A stretch of 64,000 bases of DNA from Symbiodinium natans. Its lineage: Eukaryota > Sar > Dinophyceae > Suessiales > Symbiodiniaceae. This document shows, one piece after another, positions 21,407-32,565 of the stretch. The notes under the pieces were generated by a model. It was not told the DNA's origin. It saw nothing but the letters and a program-made list of their open reading frames with translations, and ran no database searches. The translations under genes and the position numbers were made by a program. The stretch is from NCBI GenBank assembly GCA_905221605.1, contig CAJNDS010002546.1, positions 859,044 to 923,043 on the forward strand. The letters run 5' to 3'. Each line of letters opens with the position of its first letter. Positions within the stretch are counted from its first letter, which is position 1.

Positions 21407-23023
21407 TGGCAGACTAGGTTGGCTGCTGGCGCAGTATGGCAAACGCGAAATCTTGGACTCCCAGACTCCAAGGTAGGCAAGTCAATTTTCACGTCTGAAG
21501 CTTCGCAGGAAAGCAGAAAGATCTTCGTTGGCGTGCCAACCTTCTGCAATCCGCTGGCCTGCCCTGAAAACTCAGCGCAGCCAAGCCCGTAGCGTAGAAT
21601 CAGGGTGTCCACAAACACCCCTCCGAAGACCCTTCGCGATGTCACGCTCGCTCTTTCCGACTCAGGAGCTGAGGGATAGGTCGGATAGGTCGTAGTCCAA
21701 GATACGCACCATGTCTGCGATGCAATGCTTCTTCTGTCACAAGGAGCCAGCAATCCGTGACCAGCCAGGGCGAAGTGAAAACTTGTGGAGATATGTGGGG
21801 TACAGTCTTTTGGGTTTGCACAGATGGCTTGTACATGCATCTCATCACAAACACGATGATGCTGCAGGTACATCCCGGAAGCGTCTTTCCAGGATATCTC
21901 CACAGAAAGGTTCTGTCATGGTGGGTGGATGACTGTGGATCTGTGCATCCACCCTCTGCCATCGTTCATCCACAGGCACATTGTGGAATGCGGCAAGAAC
22001 TGCACCGCTGTCATGTCCGAAGTACAAACCACCCAACGAAAGTACCATTTGTATGTCGGGTTCCCACACACACACACACACACACCTGCAAAACCCCACT
22101 CGCCTTGCTTCCGCCGGCGAATTTCGCCTCAACTGCTGTGAGTTTTGTCGGGCTGGAATTGTTAAACTCAGATTGGGGCTCTTCAGAACTGGGGCCGACA
22201 GGGACTTTTGGCTAGTGGCGAGTGTCCACCATTGACACTTCAACTGTTCAGAAACCTTACAATTCCTGAAAATCCGAGTTTATCTGCCAATAGCTGTCTA
22301 TCTCTACGGACTTTGGTTCATGTAATTGCAGCACTTGGACAAATCACGCAAAGCAATAAACAACAACAACCAAAAAGAGCAACATCGCATCTTACACCTG
22401 GCGGCCCACGCTCCAGCTTCGCCAAGCTCTTGGCCAAAGTCTGCCATGGCCTCTCTCTATGGGCACGCGACGCACACCTAACTGCTAATAGGGGGAGAAA
22501 AAGCAAGAAAGGGAGAGGTAGAGGGAGAAAGAAAGAGGTAGAGAGAGGTAGAGAGAGATGGAGAGAGAGGGAGGGAGAGAGCGAGAGAGAGATTGAATCA
22601 AAAACGCAAGCCAAACGACCGCGCTCGGCCTGCAAGATGGCCTCGGGGCTGGGCTCCGCCATGATGGCACGACGCATCAGGGACAGCTCCTGTGCGGGAA
22701 GGGCGCCAAGCTTCTTCAGCTCCATTCGTTTGGGTCATACTTGGGCATTGAGGACCAGCCTTGCCAACCCTGACATCCACTACTAAGTGCTGGGTCACGC
22801 TGAGTCACTAGCCAAGTTAAGAAGCCTTCTCAGAACTGCCCAGAGGTCCAAAGGCCCGGCCTTGCGATACGGCGATGCTGACCTCAACAATGATGTCGGG
22901 TGTATAGGGCTTCAAATCCCTAACCGAAGCCTGGCCTAACTTCATCCAGGCATAAATTAATTACAGCATATATACTGCAGATAGTAACGCCCTGAAACGG
23001 TGACACTCCTGAAGTTTCGGCCT
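20443..23023. other. No firm gene; several microsatellites
   Basis: CA runs occur at 20576-20593, 21369-21403 and 22066-22085. A purine GA/GGTAGA tract lies at 22496-22590. A short minus frame near 22725-22600 (MELKKLGALPAQELSLMRRA) is protein-like but has no splice context. Nothing else is seen. Confidence 0.5.
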
Positions 23024-23412
23024 TCAAGCCACTAAGCAGGCCGGGATGCGCTCGAGAGAGTACCCCAATGTTCGGTCGAACCAGCTGAGGAGGAGCACTC
23101 GGCCCTGCAGCGCGGATTTGCCCCGGTTCTGCTCTCCCCTCTCAGACTTGTTTTCGGCATAAGGGCGAAGGTCGAGCATTAGCACAAGGCCAAAAAGTAT
23201 AAGCAAGTGTTCTGCAAGAGGGCCTGGCCAACCTGCTCAGAACTCAAACCACAAAGGATGTCTTGGTATCAACCACCCCGAGATCTTGAACTCTCATCTC
23301 ACATCTACGTGGCACCCTCACCCAAGAGGGCTAAAGAACGACTGACTCCGACCTCGAAGTGCCGCAGCCACTTCTGCTGGGAGGGCTGCAGCAACTGCGC
23401 AAAGCGGGACTT
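23024..23412 (-). CDS. Two terminal exons of an unrecognised gene
   Basis: Exon A (about 23412-23322) reads KSRFAQLLQPSQQKWLRHFE and ends in TTG G before a GTGAGG donor. Exon B (23211-23024) follows a TTGCAG acceptor. The split codon G+AA is in phase, giving ALLEHLLILFGLVLMLDLRP, then a basic-polar stretch (NKSERGEQNRGKSA) and LLLSWFDRTLGYSLERIPA to TGA at 23024. Exon A may extend upstream, where the frame stays open. The phase match, good donor and acceptor, and non-repetitive protein make this a convincing gene end. One hydrophobic segment could be a membrane helix. No family is recognised. Confidence 0.6.
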
Positions 23413-23922
23413 CTGGACTACTAGGCCGCAATCCTGAACTCCTGAAGATCCCCCCAAACCCTGATTCTCAGAAGTTTGGCCACACTCACACGTTTTCATG
23501 TCCATCGAAATGCTGAGAGAGCTGTTCTTGAACAACATAATTCCTATGTTCTCGCCGTGGTTTGGGTTCCTGACCCGAGGGTTGAGGCAGTTTGGGCATA
23601 TTCAAGTTGATCTGAGCCTGGACCTGGCAAAGCTCACTTTCTCCAGACCAAACGGGAAGCTTTCTCCATCAATCCAAGATGCTGTCCGACAGGATCTGGC
23701 GTGCAACCTCCCATGGGAATGCAGCCCAGTAGTTGCTCCGGCAAGGGCTGCGGAATGAGAGGTTGACGAAGTTCGGTTGCTCAACCCGAACGCCCTGAGC
23801 CCGCTAGCCTAGTCCCATGCCCCAACAAGGTCCCCCACACCGCACAAAGTACGCAACACCAGCCAAGGGGGCAAGTTCAGGACCGTCCTGGAAACCCGAT
23901 GCAGGCTTATAGGTCTCAATTT

Positions 23923-24020
23923 GGGATGTTCCCCCTTATACTAACAGTTCTTAATAGGGTTTGGAATAGGGGGGCACGTTAATCCCTAGGAAGGACTGTT
24001 GGTTTAAGGGGGAGCATCCC
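23923..24020. mobile_element. MITE-like element, copy A (98 bp)
   Basis: Starts GGGATGTTCCCCCTTATAC and ends GGGGGAGCATCCC. The ends are inverted repeats, and the inner CTAACAGTTCTTAATAGGG is mirrored by CCTAGGAAGGACTGTTGG. The flanks AGGTCTCAATTT and AAGTCTCACTGC match at 8 of 12 positions, a possible decayed target duplication. Confidence 0.7.
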
Positions 24021-24208
24021 AAGTCTCACTGCTCTTCATGGCTTCAAAGCACCCATCATGGGGCCTCACCCAAGCCTTGCTGCTCGCAGGACATCAGCAA
24101 TGCCTCCGCAATTTGGTCACTTAAGCGGCCCACCATTTGAGAGCAGGGGTTTGGGGTCTAGGGGCTTCTAGGGGGGAAGTATTCCCCGTTAGGGTTCATC
24201 TTCTCTGC

Positions 24209-24962
24209 CTAAGTGGCTGCAGTGCCAGAACCCAGGCCATGATGCGGCTGCAGCGCCAACGCGAGTTCCCACTGGTCTGCCTGACTAGGCTCTGACACAG
24301 TATTCAATTTCTGGCGCAATACGGCTGCATGGTTACTCTGATGCCCCACCGCCCAGCCCAGGAAAGCTCCGTCCGGGGGCAACTCTGGAGCTGGCCTCGG
24401 CCAGCGTCGCAACCGCCAGGTCCTCGACATCTGCCTGGGCAGCCCAATGATTTCGAAGGATTCGTGTGCTTGACTTGTGGCTATCTTCTGGGGCACCTCG
24501 TGTTTTGATAGGCAAGCGCAGGGCTGCAAGGGATCTGCATGTTGCAATTACATGCGTGTCTGATGAAACTTCTTGAGGACCACAACCAGTACAGAAAGGG
24601 CTACATAGGCTACATAGACATAGCCCCCCTCCATGAATTTAGCGCCCCTCAAAAAAGCAGCCTATCTGAAAGCAGCACCTAGTTCGGCCACACGCGTCCT
24701 TTTCACAAAGGGCAGACCCTCGCCGTCAATGAGTCTCATCGCCGCACTGCATCTTGAAATGCACTTAATGCACCGTGGACACAAGCGTTTCAGATTCTGA
24801 GTCCACAATCTCGATTGTTAATCGCGACAGCCTTACAGATATTGCCCACTTCCTCAAGGGCCCATTTGCCCCTAGTAGCACTTTGCCATATGCTGCCGGC
24901 ACACAATGACCGACCACCCAGCTCTGGATAAGTTGCAATGCTGCAGCTTCGCTTGAGTTCAA
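24209..24962 (-). CDS. Weak minus-strand coding signals
   Basis: At 24962-24765 a frame reads SSEAAALQLIQSWVVGHCV and RLSRLTIEIVDSESETLV to a stop; an overlapping minus frame is also open. At about 24300-24240 QADQWELALAL resembles a PPR helix start. Neither has a clear splice context. Confidence 0.27.
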
Positions 24963-25796
24963 ATGAGGCTGTAGGCCACATCTAGCGAGTTTCTTTTCCT
25001 GCTATTGGAGTTCAGGGCCCACACCAGCTTCCTAGAGCACGTGCCCGTGATGTGGAGGCCGGCTCAGCACCGCTGGCGGCCATGAAGCCAGAGCCTCCTC
25101 GGCAGCTTTAGGGCCTTTAGGGGGCACTTGTGGGGCCGTTAGGGGGCCTTTGTTGGCCCAAGGCTCTCTTGAGCTTCTAAACGGGGGCGAAAGGACTGTA
25201 AGGACCTGAGATTGACATGTTCCTTGGGTGCCCTTCTGGCTTCCATTGCACTTTTTGCCTCCCGACCCTGGACTCCCTCCCTCCCAGAGTCCTGACCCAC
25301 ACAGCCCAGAGTCCCACACAAGTTCAGGGTCTACACTTTCGGGTGTAGGGTGAGGACGCCGAACATCCTCCCCCCCCCCCCCCCCAACCACGCAGCCCAC
25401 GTTCCTTGGCGGGGCCGCCAGCGGGTAGCTCAAGCAGCTCCACCTGCTCAAACCAAGGCCGACACATCCCTAAGAGCATTCATGCCCACTCATGGTCCGA
25501 ACGGCTTCTGGGCTTACTTATCTGCAACCCAGCCGCTGAGCCGTTTGCTCTAGTGCTTCGTAGCTTACCCACACATTGGTTCTGAACCCTCTCTTCTTTG
25601 TTCTGGCACAAGTCAAAGGTCGAGGGTGTCTGGGCTGCCCGGCCTTTGTTCTCGCTGCTTCAGAGCTGCCACTTCTTTGGACGGCAGTGCCGGTGCAGGA
25701 AAACTGGCTGCTCTCCTCCGGCCTGCTTCAGAAGGGGAAGTCCTCGTAGAAAATCTTGATACAGGGGCCTGAACTAATAGAACTGGGTTTTGGTGG

Positions 25797-25988
25797 CTAT
25801 TTTCGCATAAATTTATAACGACCATAACGGAATACTGTTCGTAGATATTCCGACCCCTTTAGTGCTTCAATTCTCTCTGACTTTGCAAATTTCTCCCGGA
25901 ACCTCGTGACATGCATCTCGGAAGACACAACCGCGCATTCTCCATGAAGAACTTGCTGGCGAGTGCTCATAATTACCTCACTTAACAT
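25797..25988 (-). CDS. Doubtful 63-codon frame, unrecognised
   Basis: MLSEVIMSTRQQVLHGECAV begins a compact, non-repetitive frame that ends EYLRTVFRYGRYKFMRK before TAG. It is lower in GC than its surroundings. No family is seen. The flanks 25032-25790 and 25990-26320 show no gene; a C-run lies at 25371-25385. Confidence 0.32.
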   Translation of the reverse strand: MLSEVIMSTRQQVLHGECAVVSSEMHVTRFREKFAKSERIEALKGSEYLRTVFRYGRYKFMRK

Positions 25989-26329
25989 TACAACGCTGAG
26001 CTAAACCGACGTATGCTCACTTGGAAGCCTACCCTTCCTTGGACGAACCCCCCACCTCAGACTCGCAAGCTTCTCGATGAAGATCTTCCGATTTGGCCGG
26101 CCTATGTCACCTGAGGTTTATAGAGCTGAAGGTTCGGGTGAGGGCCGTAAGCGCGTGGCTTCATCTTGGTTTCAACCGCTTAGCCAAGCCATGCGGTGGG
26201 CCTGAAACGGCTTTCGAGGGAAAGGTTGGCTGTGTGGATTGAAGCAGATCAACTTCTAGGTATGATTATGAACTGCTCAACCCTTTAAAACCCCAAAACA
26301 TTGAAGTACGGACTGAGGGTGGGGCCTGC

Positions 26330-26805
26330 TTCTCGACAACAGTGGGGTGTGGGGTGGGGGGGTGGGGGGCTTGACAATAGTGTGTTCCACGTGCTGCTCA
26401 ACAACAGCGAAGTGTGGTGGGGTGGGGGGGGGGCTTGATAATGGCGTGTTACGTGCCCCCAACAACAGCGGGGTGTGGTGGGGTGGTGGTGGTGGTGGTG
26501 GTGGTGGTGGTGGTGGTGGTGGTGGTGGTGGTGGGGGCGGGCTTGATAATAGCGTGTTCCACGTGCTGCTCAACAGGGGGTGGAAAGGACGTGCTTCTCG
26601 ACAACAGTGGGGTGTGGGGTGGGGGGGGGGGGTTGATAATAGCGTGTTCCACGCGCTGCTCAGCAACAGCCAGATTTGTGTTTTCCAGTGCTTTGAGCCG
26701 CCTCTGTACGCAAAAAAAGTCACAAGTGAGAAGCAGCTTTTTTCAAAATGTCACAGGAGAGAAACAAGAAAAAGTCACAAGCGAGAACAAAAAAAGTCAC
26801 AAGCG
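26330..26805. repeat. G-rich 75-100-bp direct repeats, (GGT)n and CACAAGCGAGAA repeats
   Basis: Four imperfect copies of a unit with GACAACAGTGGGGTGTGG, a G-run, and TTGATAATAGCGTGTTCCAC lie at 26330-26665, one interrupted by a (GGT)n run at 26476-26532. It is followed by three copies of AAAAGTCACAAGCGAGAA at 26716-26805. Confidence 0.75.
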
Positions 26806-27055
26806 AGTAAAGATCCTTCTTGGCCATCCGAAGCGTGCACGCAAGGTGTGCACTATTCTGCTCCATGCGCCGACATGAAACTGATTGAATTGGGCAAAGT
26901 AGGGTCTGCTAGCCAAGAAGCACTTGAGCCATAGCCTTTTACTAAACACCGAACCCTAAACCCTGAACCCTACTAATATGATCCTTTTAAACCGAATAGG
27001 GGGAAATACAACATGTCGCAAGGGCCTACCTACGTATAAGCGCACAAAAAAAACC

Positions 27056-27130
27056 TCAACGCTTGGCTGAGTGTCTGATTAGGACCGCGCTGGTCCGCTT
27101 GCGGGCTTCCAGAACGCGCTGCGCCATGGC
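27056..27130 (-). CDS. Candidate terminal exon, unrecognised
   Basis: After GGTGCAG the minus frame reads AMAQRVLEARKRTSAVLIRH to TGA at 27056, 24 residues with helical character. The opposite strand is open too, so strand choice rests on the minus-strand bias of the window. Confidence 0.38.
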   Translation of the reverse strand, partial: AMAQRVLEARKRTSAVLIRHSAKR

Positions 27131-27490
27131 CTGCACCGTTTTAGAACTTCAGGACTGCATAGGACTAGCATTCATGTGTCTCTTGGCGGCTGAATTTTCG
27201 AAAGAATCAAAGTTTGGGAGGGGTTTAAGTTCCCCAGGCAAGGTCCACAGGTCACGTACTCAAGAGCTGTGAGGTTTAAGCGGGCAGCCGGTGGGGTATT
27301 TAGAGTTCCGGTGTGCGGAAGAGTTTTGCAGTTACACTGCACCAAGACTTTCCAAGTCTACCCTACAAAATCTGGCCTCCGCTGTCTGCCTCTCGTAGAG
27401 GACGTCGGAGGCTAGGACGAGGTCTGCCTGGCCAGCACCGTCAGAGATCCTACTGCTCGGCAATGCTGGCTCTGTCTTAGTAACTATACT

Positions 27491-27790
27491 CTACGGGTAG
27501 TTCTCTAAATTCGGGTCCCTGTTTTGGGTCTCCTCGAAAAGTACGGCACCCTGAAGCCCATCAGCTGGCAGCTGGATCTGTCCAGATTCCTTGGAGTAGT
27601 GGATTTCTTCGACCCATCTGAAACATGTACCGACTTTACTCGTGCTTGTGAAGATATTTCGACAAGTAGTTCTTAAATAACATCTGCCTTTGAAAACAGT
27701 CAGGAACATATATTCGGAGCGTATCCTAAAAATAGCGGCTTTCTGCAGCAGTTTCTGAGTTTTTTGTAAGACTCCACCTCCTCCAACCAA
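27491..27790 (-). CDS. Doubtful 99-codon frame, unrecognised
   Basis: A non-repetitive frame containing FRIRSEYMFLTVFKGRCYLR and TCFRWVEEIHYSKESGQIQL and ending LENYP. An internal CTGCAG acceptor at about 27745 could be the true exon start. No family motif is seen. Confidence 0.35.
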   Translation of the reverse strand: MVGGGGVLQKTQKLLQKAAIFRIRSEYMFLTVFKGRCYLRTTCRNIFTSTSKVGTCFRWVEEIHYSKESGQIQLPADGLQGAVLFEETQNRDPNLENYP

Positions 27791-27848
27791 ACCCTAAACC
27801 CAGCTAAACACCAAAACACGCTATAAACCATCTTTAAACCCAACATCT

Positions 27849-27921
27849 GGGACGTTCCCGTTTATACTAACAGTCCTTCATAGGAATTATCATGCCCCCT
27901 ACTGTTAAGGACGGACATCCC
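27849..27921. mobile_element. MITE-like element, copy B (73 bp) with perfect target duplication
   Basis: Starts GGGACGTTCCC and ends GGACATCCC, with TATACTAACAGTCCTTC inside. It is flanked on both sides by AAACCCAACATCT (27836-27848 and 27922-27934), a perfect 13-bp direct repeat. Confidence 0.8.
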
Positions 27922-28081
27922 AAACCCAACATCTCTTAACATCAAAGACTCGGCTCCTCCGGAAGTGGCTCTTCGTGTTCGCGAAGGTCCAACAGTTGGG
28001 TCTCCAAACGGGAGGCCACGCCCAGACGCGAGGCGGACTCCTCACAAAGGTGAGACCTAAAACCCCAGACTTATATACAGA

Positions 28082-28119
28082 AATATATGTATATACATAT
28101 GTATGTATGTATGTATGTG

Positions 28120-28152
<33 letters not shown>

Positions 28153-28165
28153 CTATAATGTTCTA
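28082..28165. repeat. (TA)n and (TATG)n microsatellite
   Basis: Alternating ATATATGTATATAC, (GTAT)n and a pure TA run. It lies just beyond the methyltransferase exons. Confidence 0.9.
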
Positions 28166-28326
28166 TACATACCTTTATTATAAGAAAATAACTTGTAATT
28201 ACCTATTTCTATATGTAATAGATGTAGAATCATGGTCCTTTCATGGGCTTCGGGCCATGTGTTTTTACATACTTCGGGGCAAGCTCCGTGCTCACAAGCT
28301 GAGGCGAGCCAGCTCGAGGGTCCAGG

Positions 28327-29029
28327 TTAGCAGCGCTCTGCACTCGGACTTCTCTTTCTGACTGCTACTGTAGACCAGCTCGGGCAGTTTGTTTTTTCTG
28401 GTGATCTCCGAATATCACAGCCGCCGCAGTTCTCCTGAAGCAGCTGCAACGGAAGCTCCCGGAAGTCCGTGGCGACCACCTCTGAAACGCACCCTCGCCC
28501 TGAAAGCGGCACGACCTTAAGACCCTAAACCTAGAAGCAGCTCAGGGCCCAAACCATGAAGCAAGTTCTTCGCGCGGTAGATATGTGTATATACTTATAT
28601 ATGCAACTGGGCAGCGTGGAGCACTCGTTTCGAGTTTCAGGGTGATGAGGGCTTGGGCCTTCGTGAACCTCCAGGGCCTCCTGCACACGAGATCCCCTGC
28701 CAAATGCAAAGCCCGCACATGTTTATGGCATGTGTGGTGTATACAGCGCATCTGTATATACACATATGTATGGTAGACATGGTATGTATGTGGGTACATG
28801 CCTGTGCATCTGCACATTTGTGCTGATTTGTGCCTTGCTTGATTCATCCTGGCCTGAAGCGTCGTGGCCGCACCATCGCAGCTCCAAAAGCAAGAGCTAG
28901 AGACCCTAAACCTTAAACCCGAAACCCTATAAACCCTAACCCTAAACCCTAAACCTTCCGAAGCCTCCATGCCCAAAGTCAGCAGCGCAAGGGACGCCAG
29001 CCCGCAGCCACAACCCAACTCCAAGGCGC
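28327..29029 (-). CDS. SAM-dependent methyltransferase, two exons
   Basis: Exon A (29029-28955) follows a CTCAAG acceptor and reads ALELGCGCGLASLALLTLGM, the glycine-rich SAM-binding motif I (LELGxGxGLxSLxxxxLG) as in METTL21/FAM86-type protein methyltransferases. Its donor is GAAG|GTTTAGGG. Exon B starts at 28481 after TTTCAG. The split codon G+AG gives EEVVATDFRELPLQLLQENC, matching motif II (acidic residue at the end of strand 2) and the helix that follows in this family. Order and spacing of the motifs are as expected. The frame after exon B stays open to 28327 but becomes less protein-like. Upstream and downstream exons were not secured. The substrate is unknown. Confidence 0.66.
28905..28954. 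repeat. Telomere-type tract starting at the methyltransferase 5' splice site
   Basis: CCCTAAA copies with two variants. On the coding strand the tract begins GTTTAGGG immediately after exon A, so the repeat itself forms the GT donor. Confidence 0.9.
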
Positions 29030-29406
29030 CTTGAGCGAAACAACACAAAACGTGGGGTTCGAGAAAATGTGAGCGTCCCCCCTACCCAGATTCCCCAACT
29101 CCACATATTTCATCCACCCTAAGCCTATGGCCCTAGAGCTCTCAAGTATGGGGGGGTTAGGGCTTCGGGTCTTCGGGGCTTCGACTCTCACACTCGCGCG
29201 TTAGCTGAACTTTCGGCCACTCGGGAAGTACCCATGATATTTCGATGCTGGGGGCTGAGGGTTTCTGGCGTTCAGATACCCCCACCCCTTTACTCGGAAC
29301 CTTGGGTGCTGAAACCTGTCACGGGGTCTTGGGGGTGGCTTTGGGCGCATTCAGAGATGATAGATGGCCCAGGCACGCAACCGCTCTCCGCGACCTGCCA
29401 TGCGGG

Positions 29407-29461
29407 TGAGGAGACCCTAAACCCTAAACCCCAAACCTTGAACCCTGAACCCTAAACCCTA
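29407..29461. repeat. Telomere-type tract, possibly a short intron
   Basis: CCCTAAA copies with variants. On the minus strand it lies between two protein-like bits (EIHTVRAFRPSAR before; VAESGCVPGPSIISE after a GGCAG), so it could be a telomere-repeat intron like that at 11.0 kb. The plus strand here is also open, so this is uncertain. Confidence 0.6.
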
Positions 29462-29837
29462 TCGAGCTGAAGGTCGGAAAGCCCGGACAGTGTGGATTTC
29501 GGGCATCAAGGGCTTGTGAGGGTTTAGACGTTTAGCAGCTTTTCTGATTTTTCTGTGGAGATCCATGCGTCTTGCGTGGGTTTGCTGGGGCCTGGGGAGA
29601 AAAGGCTGGAGCCCCGATAGAGCTAGCACAGTCTCAAAGAGTTGTGCAACGCTCGTGCGTAAATGTGGGGCCTTTTGGGGTGGGTGGAGTTTTTTTTTCT
29701 TCCTTTTTTTTTTTTTGCTTCCCTTTTTTTTTTTTTTTTTTCTTGGCTTTTGCTAGGAAAACCACCATTCCCTCCGTATTTTCAAAGGATTCTTACTACT
29801 CTTCCTCGGATTAGGAGCTGGTTTTTTTTGGGGGGGT

Positions 29838-30016
29838 ATTTTTTTGTTTTTTTGTTGGGTGTTTTTTTGGTTTTTCAGGTGTCCTCTAGAAAGGTCCTCT
29901 ATTTACTATATGCGAAAAGGTTTTTTTGGGGTGTTTTTTTGTTTTTTTGTTGGGTGTTTTTTTTGGTTTTTCAGGTGTCCTCTAGAAAGGTCCTCTATTT
30001 ACTATATGCGAAAAGG
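29838..30016. repeat. Two direct copies of a 90-bp T-rich unit
   Basis: Each copy has T-runs with GGGTG, then CAGGTGTCCTCTAGAAAGG, TCCTCTATTTAC and TATATGCGAAAAGG. They differ by a few bases and sit at about 29838-29920 and 29930-30016. Confidence 0.85.
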
Positions 30017-30412
30017 TATATATGTATATATGTATATATGTATATATGTACATATGTATATATTTATATTTGTATGTATATATGTATACTTATATATATA
30101 TATATATATATATTTATTTATTTATTTTTTTTTGTTTAATTATTTAGTTATCGATATTTACATATATTTATGTCTTTATATATGTTCATATATATTTGTA
30201 TACATTGAAATATACATATATATATATATAGATATATATATATATATATATCTTATATTTATACGTATTTATGTATATTTATATATATGTATTTATACAT
30301 ATGTATGTATTATATATATATATATTTATTTATTTATTTATTTATTTATATTTATATTTATATTTATATATGTTTATATGTGTTTGTAAGTGTCTATATA
30401 TATATATATATA
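30017..30412. repeat. 400-bp AT-rich microsatellite region
   Basis: Mixed (TATG), (TA), (TATTTA) runs with almost no G or C. Long open frames encode Tyr-Ile runs and are not genes. Confidence 0.92.
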
Positions 30413-30496
30413 TTTGAGAGGGGACTGTTGTGAGGCGGAGTTTTTTTGCATGTGATGCAGTGTTTTGGATGAAGTTGATTTTGTTGCGAGTGCAAA

Positions 30497-32110
30497 GCAG
30501 ATGTACGAGGGTTTAGGGTTATAACGCCGACGGTATAAATGCCCTGACCTTAGGTGCATCAGGTTTAGACATTAAAACCTTTAAGCCTTATAAGGCGTTT
30601 AAAGGTTGAATTAAATTCAGGTTTGGGCATTCAACCTAGGTTAAACCTTAAACCCTATAGTGCAGCCCTATAGGGTTTAAACCCTATAAGAGGTTAAAGG
30701 TTTAGAGTTTAAGGTTTAGGGCATTGCAAAAACGTAACCCTCAGGGATTTAATCACTTTACTGTTTTCCTTAAGCCTGAAAGCATATAGTGTTTTGGGTT
30801 CAGGGTTATAACGCTAAACTCTATAGGATAAGAACCTTATAACCCTATATGGGGTTGTATAAAAACCCCGAGTTAAATCTATTCATCCTACAAGCTTAGT
30901 ACTGGAACCGACGTTCCCGTGAGCCGGTTGGGTTTTCGTTGATTTGTAGTACAAGCTTAGTACTGGAACCGATGTTCCCGTGAGCCGATTGGGTTTTCGT
31001 TGATTTGTAGTACAAGCTTAGTACTGGAACGGACGTGCCCCTGAGCAGGCTGGGTTTTCATTGATTTGTTGTACAAGCTTAGTACTGAAACCGGCTAGGT
31101 TTCCGTTGATTTGTAGTGCAAGCTGAGCAGGCTGGGTTTTCAATGTTTTCATGTATTTGTAGTACAAGCTTATCACTGGAATAGCGCCTGCCCGCCCTGT
31201 TACTACAAAGTTATCGGTTTATTTTCTTGATTATCGTTTTACGAGTCAGAAGCACGGCCCAAACGCTTCGGGCAATTCGTTTCAAAATCGACTGCGCGGG
31301 GTTTTGATACAACCCCATATTATAGGCCTTGAGACTTAAACCCTACTGTTTACCTTAAGCTTTGCAGCAGATAGGGTTTAGGGTTATAACGCTGAAGGTA
31401 TAAATGCCCACACCTTAGGTACATCAGGTTTAGGCATTAAAACACTCAAGCCCTATAAGGTTTTTAAAGGTTTAACCCTATAGGATTTAAACCCTGTAAG
31501 AGGTTAACGGTTTAGAGTTTAAGGTTTAGGGCAGTGCAAAAACGTAACCTTAGACCCTCAGGCATTTAATCATTTTAGTGTTTTCCTTAAGCCTTAATTA
31601 AAGCATATAGGGTTTAGGGTTATTACGCTAAACTCTATAGGATTAGAACCTTATAAGCTTATATTATAGGCCTTGAGGCTTAAATCCTACTGTTTTCCTT
31701 AAGCCTTACAGCATAAAGGGTTTAGGGTTCTAATGCTGAATGTATAAATGCCCAGACCTTAAATACATCAGGTTTAGGCATTAAAGCCTTTAAGCCCTAT
31801 AAGGTTTTCAGAGGTTTAAGGCCTGGGGATTTAAATTTAAGTTTGGGCATTCAAACTAGGTTAAGCCTTAAACCCTATAGGGCCCCTTTCGGGTCAGGGT
31901 TTATCTACCCTACCGGGTTAGCCCTTTGGGGTTTAAACCCTATAAGAGGTTCAAGGTTTAGAGTTTAAGGTTTAGGGCATTGCCAAAACGTAACCCTAGT
32001 CCCTCAGTGATTGAACCACTTTACTGTTTTCCTTAAGCCTTAAAGCATATAGGGTTTAGGGTCATACGCTAAACTCTATAGGTTTTTTAACCTTATAACC
32101 CTACATTATT
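30497..32110. repeat. Diverged long repeats rich in TAGGGTTTA words, three blocks
   Basis: Three related blocks begin near 30497, 31364 and 31700. Each carries TTTAGGGTTATAACGC, GGTATAAATGCCC, CATCAGGTTTAGGCATTAA and, further on, TTTCCTTAAGCCTTAAAGCA. Telomere-like words are frequent but out of register. No gene is seen. Confidence 0.75.
30889..31190. repeat. 61-bp tandem repeat, about five copies
   Basis: Copies start TACAAGCTTAGTACTGGAAC at 30889, 30950, 31011 and 31072, with shortened ones to 31190. Each contains the palindromes AAGCTT and AGTACT and ends GGGTTTTCGTTGATTTGTAG. It is embedded between the first and second long-repeat blocks. Confidence 0.88.
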
Positions 32111-32401
32111 AACACCCACATCATCAAGACATGTCCTGTAGGCCCCGGGGACGCGAGAATACTATGAGCAGATATCCTTTTACTCGCACATGTGACATCG
32201 CAACCTTCAGATATAGCGCTGGAACCAAGGTGAGATTGGATATCGTTTTGTGAAGCAGTTGTGGCTGTGATATCCATGTTTCGAAACAGGGGCTGTGTTT
32301 CGAAACAAAGGCTGTGTTTCGAAAGCAGGGAACTTCCGAATAACAGGTCTGGAAATACGCGAAAGCAAACCAACTGTGGCACAGCTACGGCTGTTGCGCT
32401 T

Positions 32402-32416
32402 GAGGGGGGGGGGGAG

Positions 32417-32456
<40 letters not shown>

Positions 32457-32563
32457 CTGGCAGGACTCCTGCCAAGATGGGGCCCCCTCCCCCCCCTCCC
32501 CTCCCACCCCCCCCTCCCCCCCTCCCCCCCCTCCCCCCCCTCCCCCCCCCCCTCCCCCCATTT
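32402..32563. repeat. Long G-run followed by C-rich run
   Basis: About 55 bases almost all G (32404-32456), a short GCTGGCAGGACTCCTGCCA palindrome, then about 80 bases of C with single T or A interruptions. The strand asymmetry flips within the tract, so a large G/C hairpin or G-quadruplexes are possible. Confidence 0.9.
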
Positions 32564-32565
32564 GC

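Noticed and set aside
26921-26934. TGGCTCAAG on the minus strand, the 3' end of the spliced leader
   Set aside because: A 9-base match is expected about once by chance in a window this size, and the upstream CCATTT is absent.
28590-28890. Protein-like frames (for example GSRVQEALEVHEG) between the two methyltransferase exons
   Set aside because: The motif I to motif II join in phase places this stretch inside an intron; it shows how easily GC-rich intron sequence can look coding.
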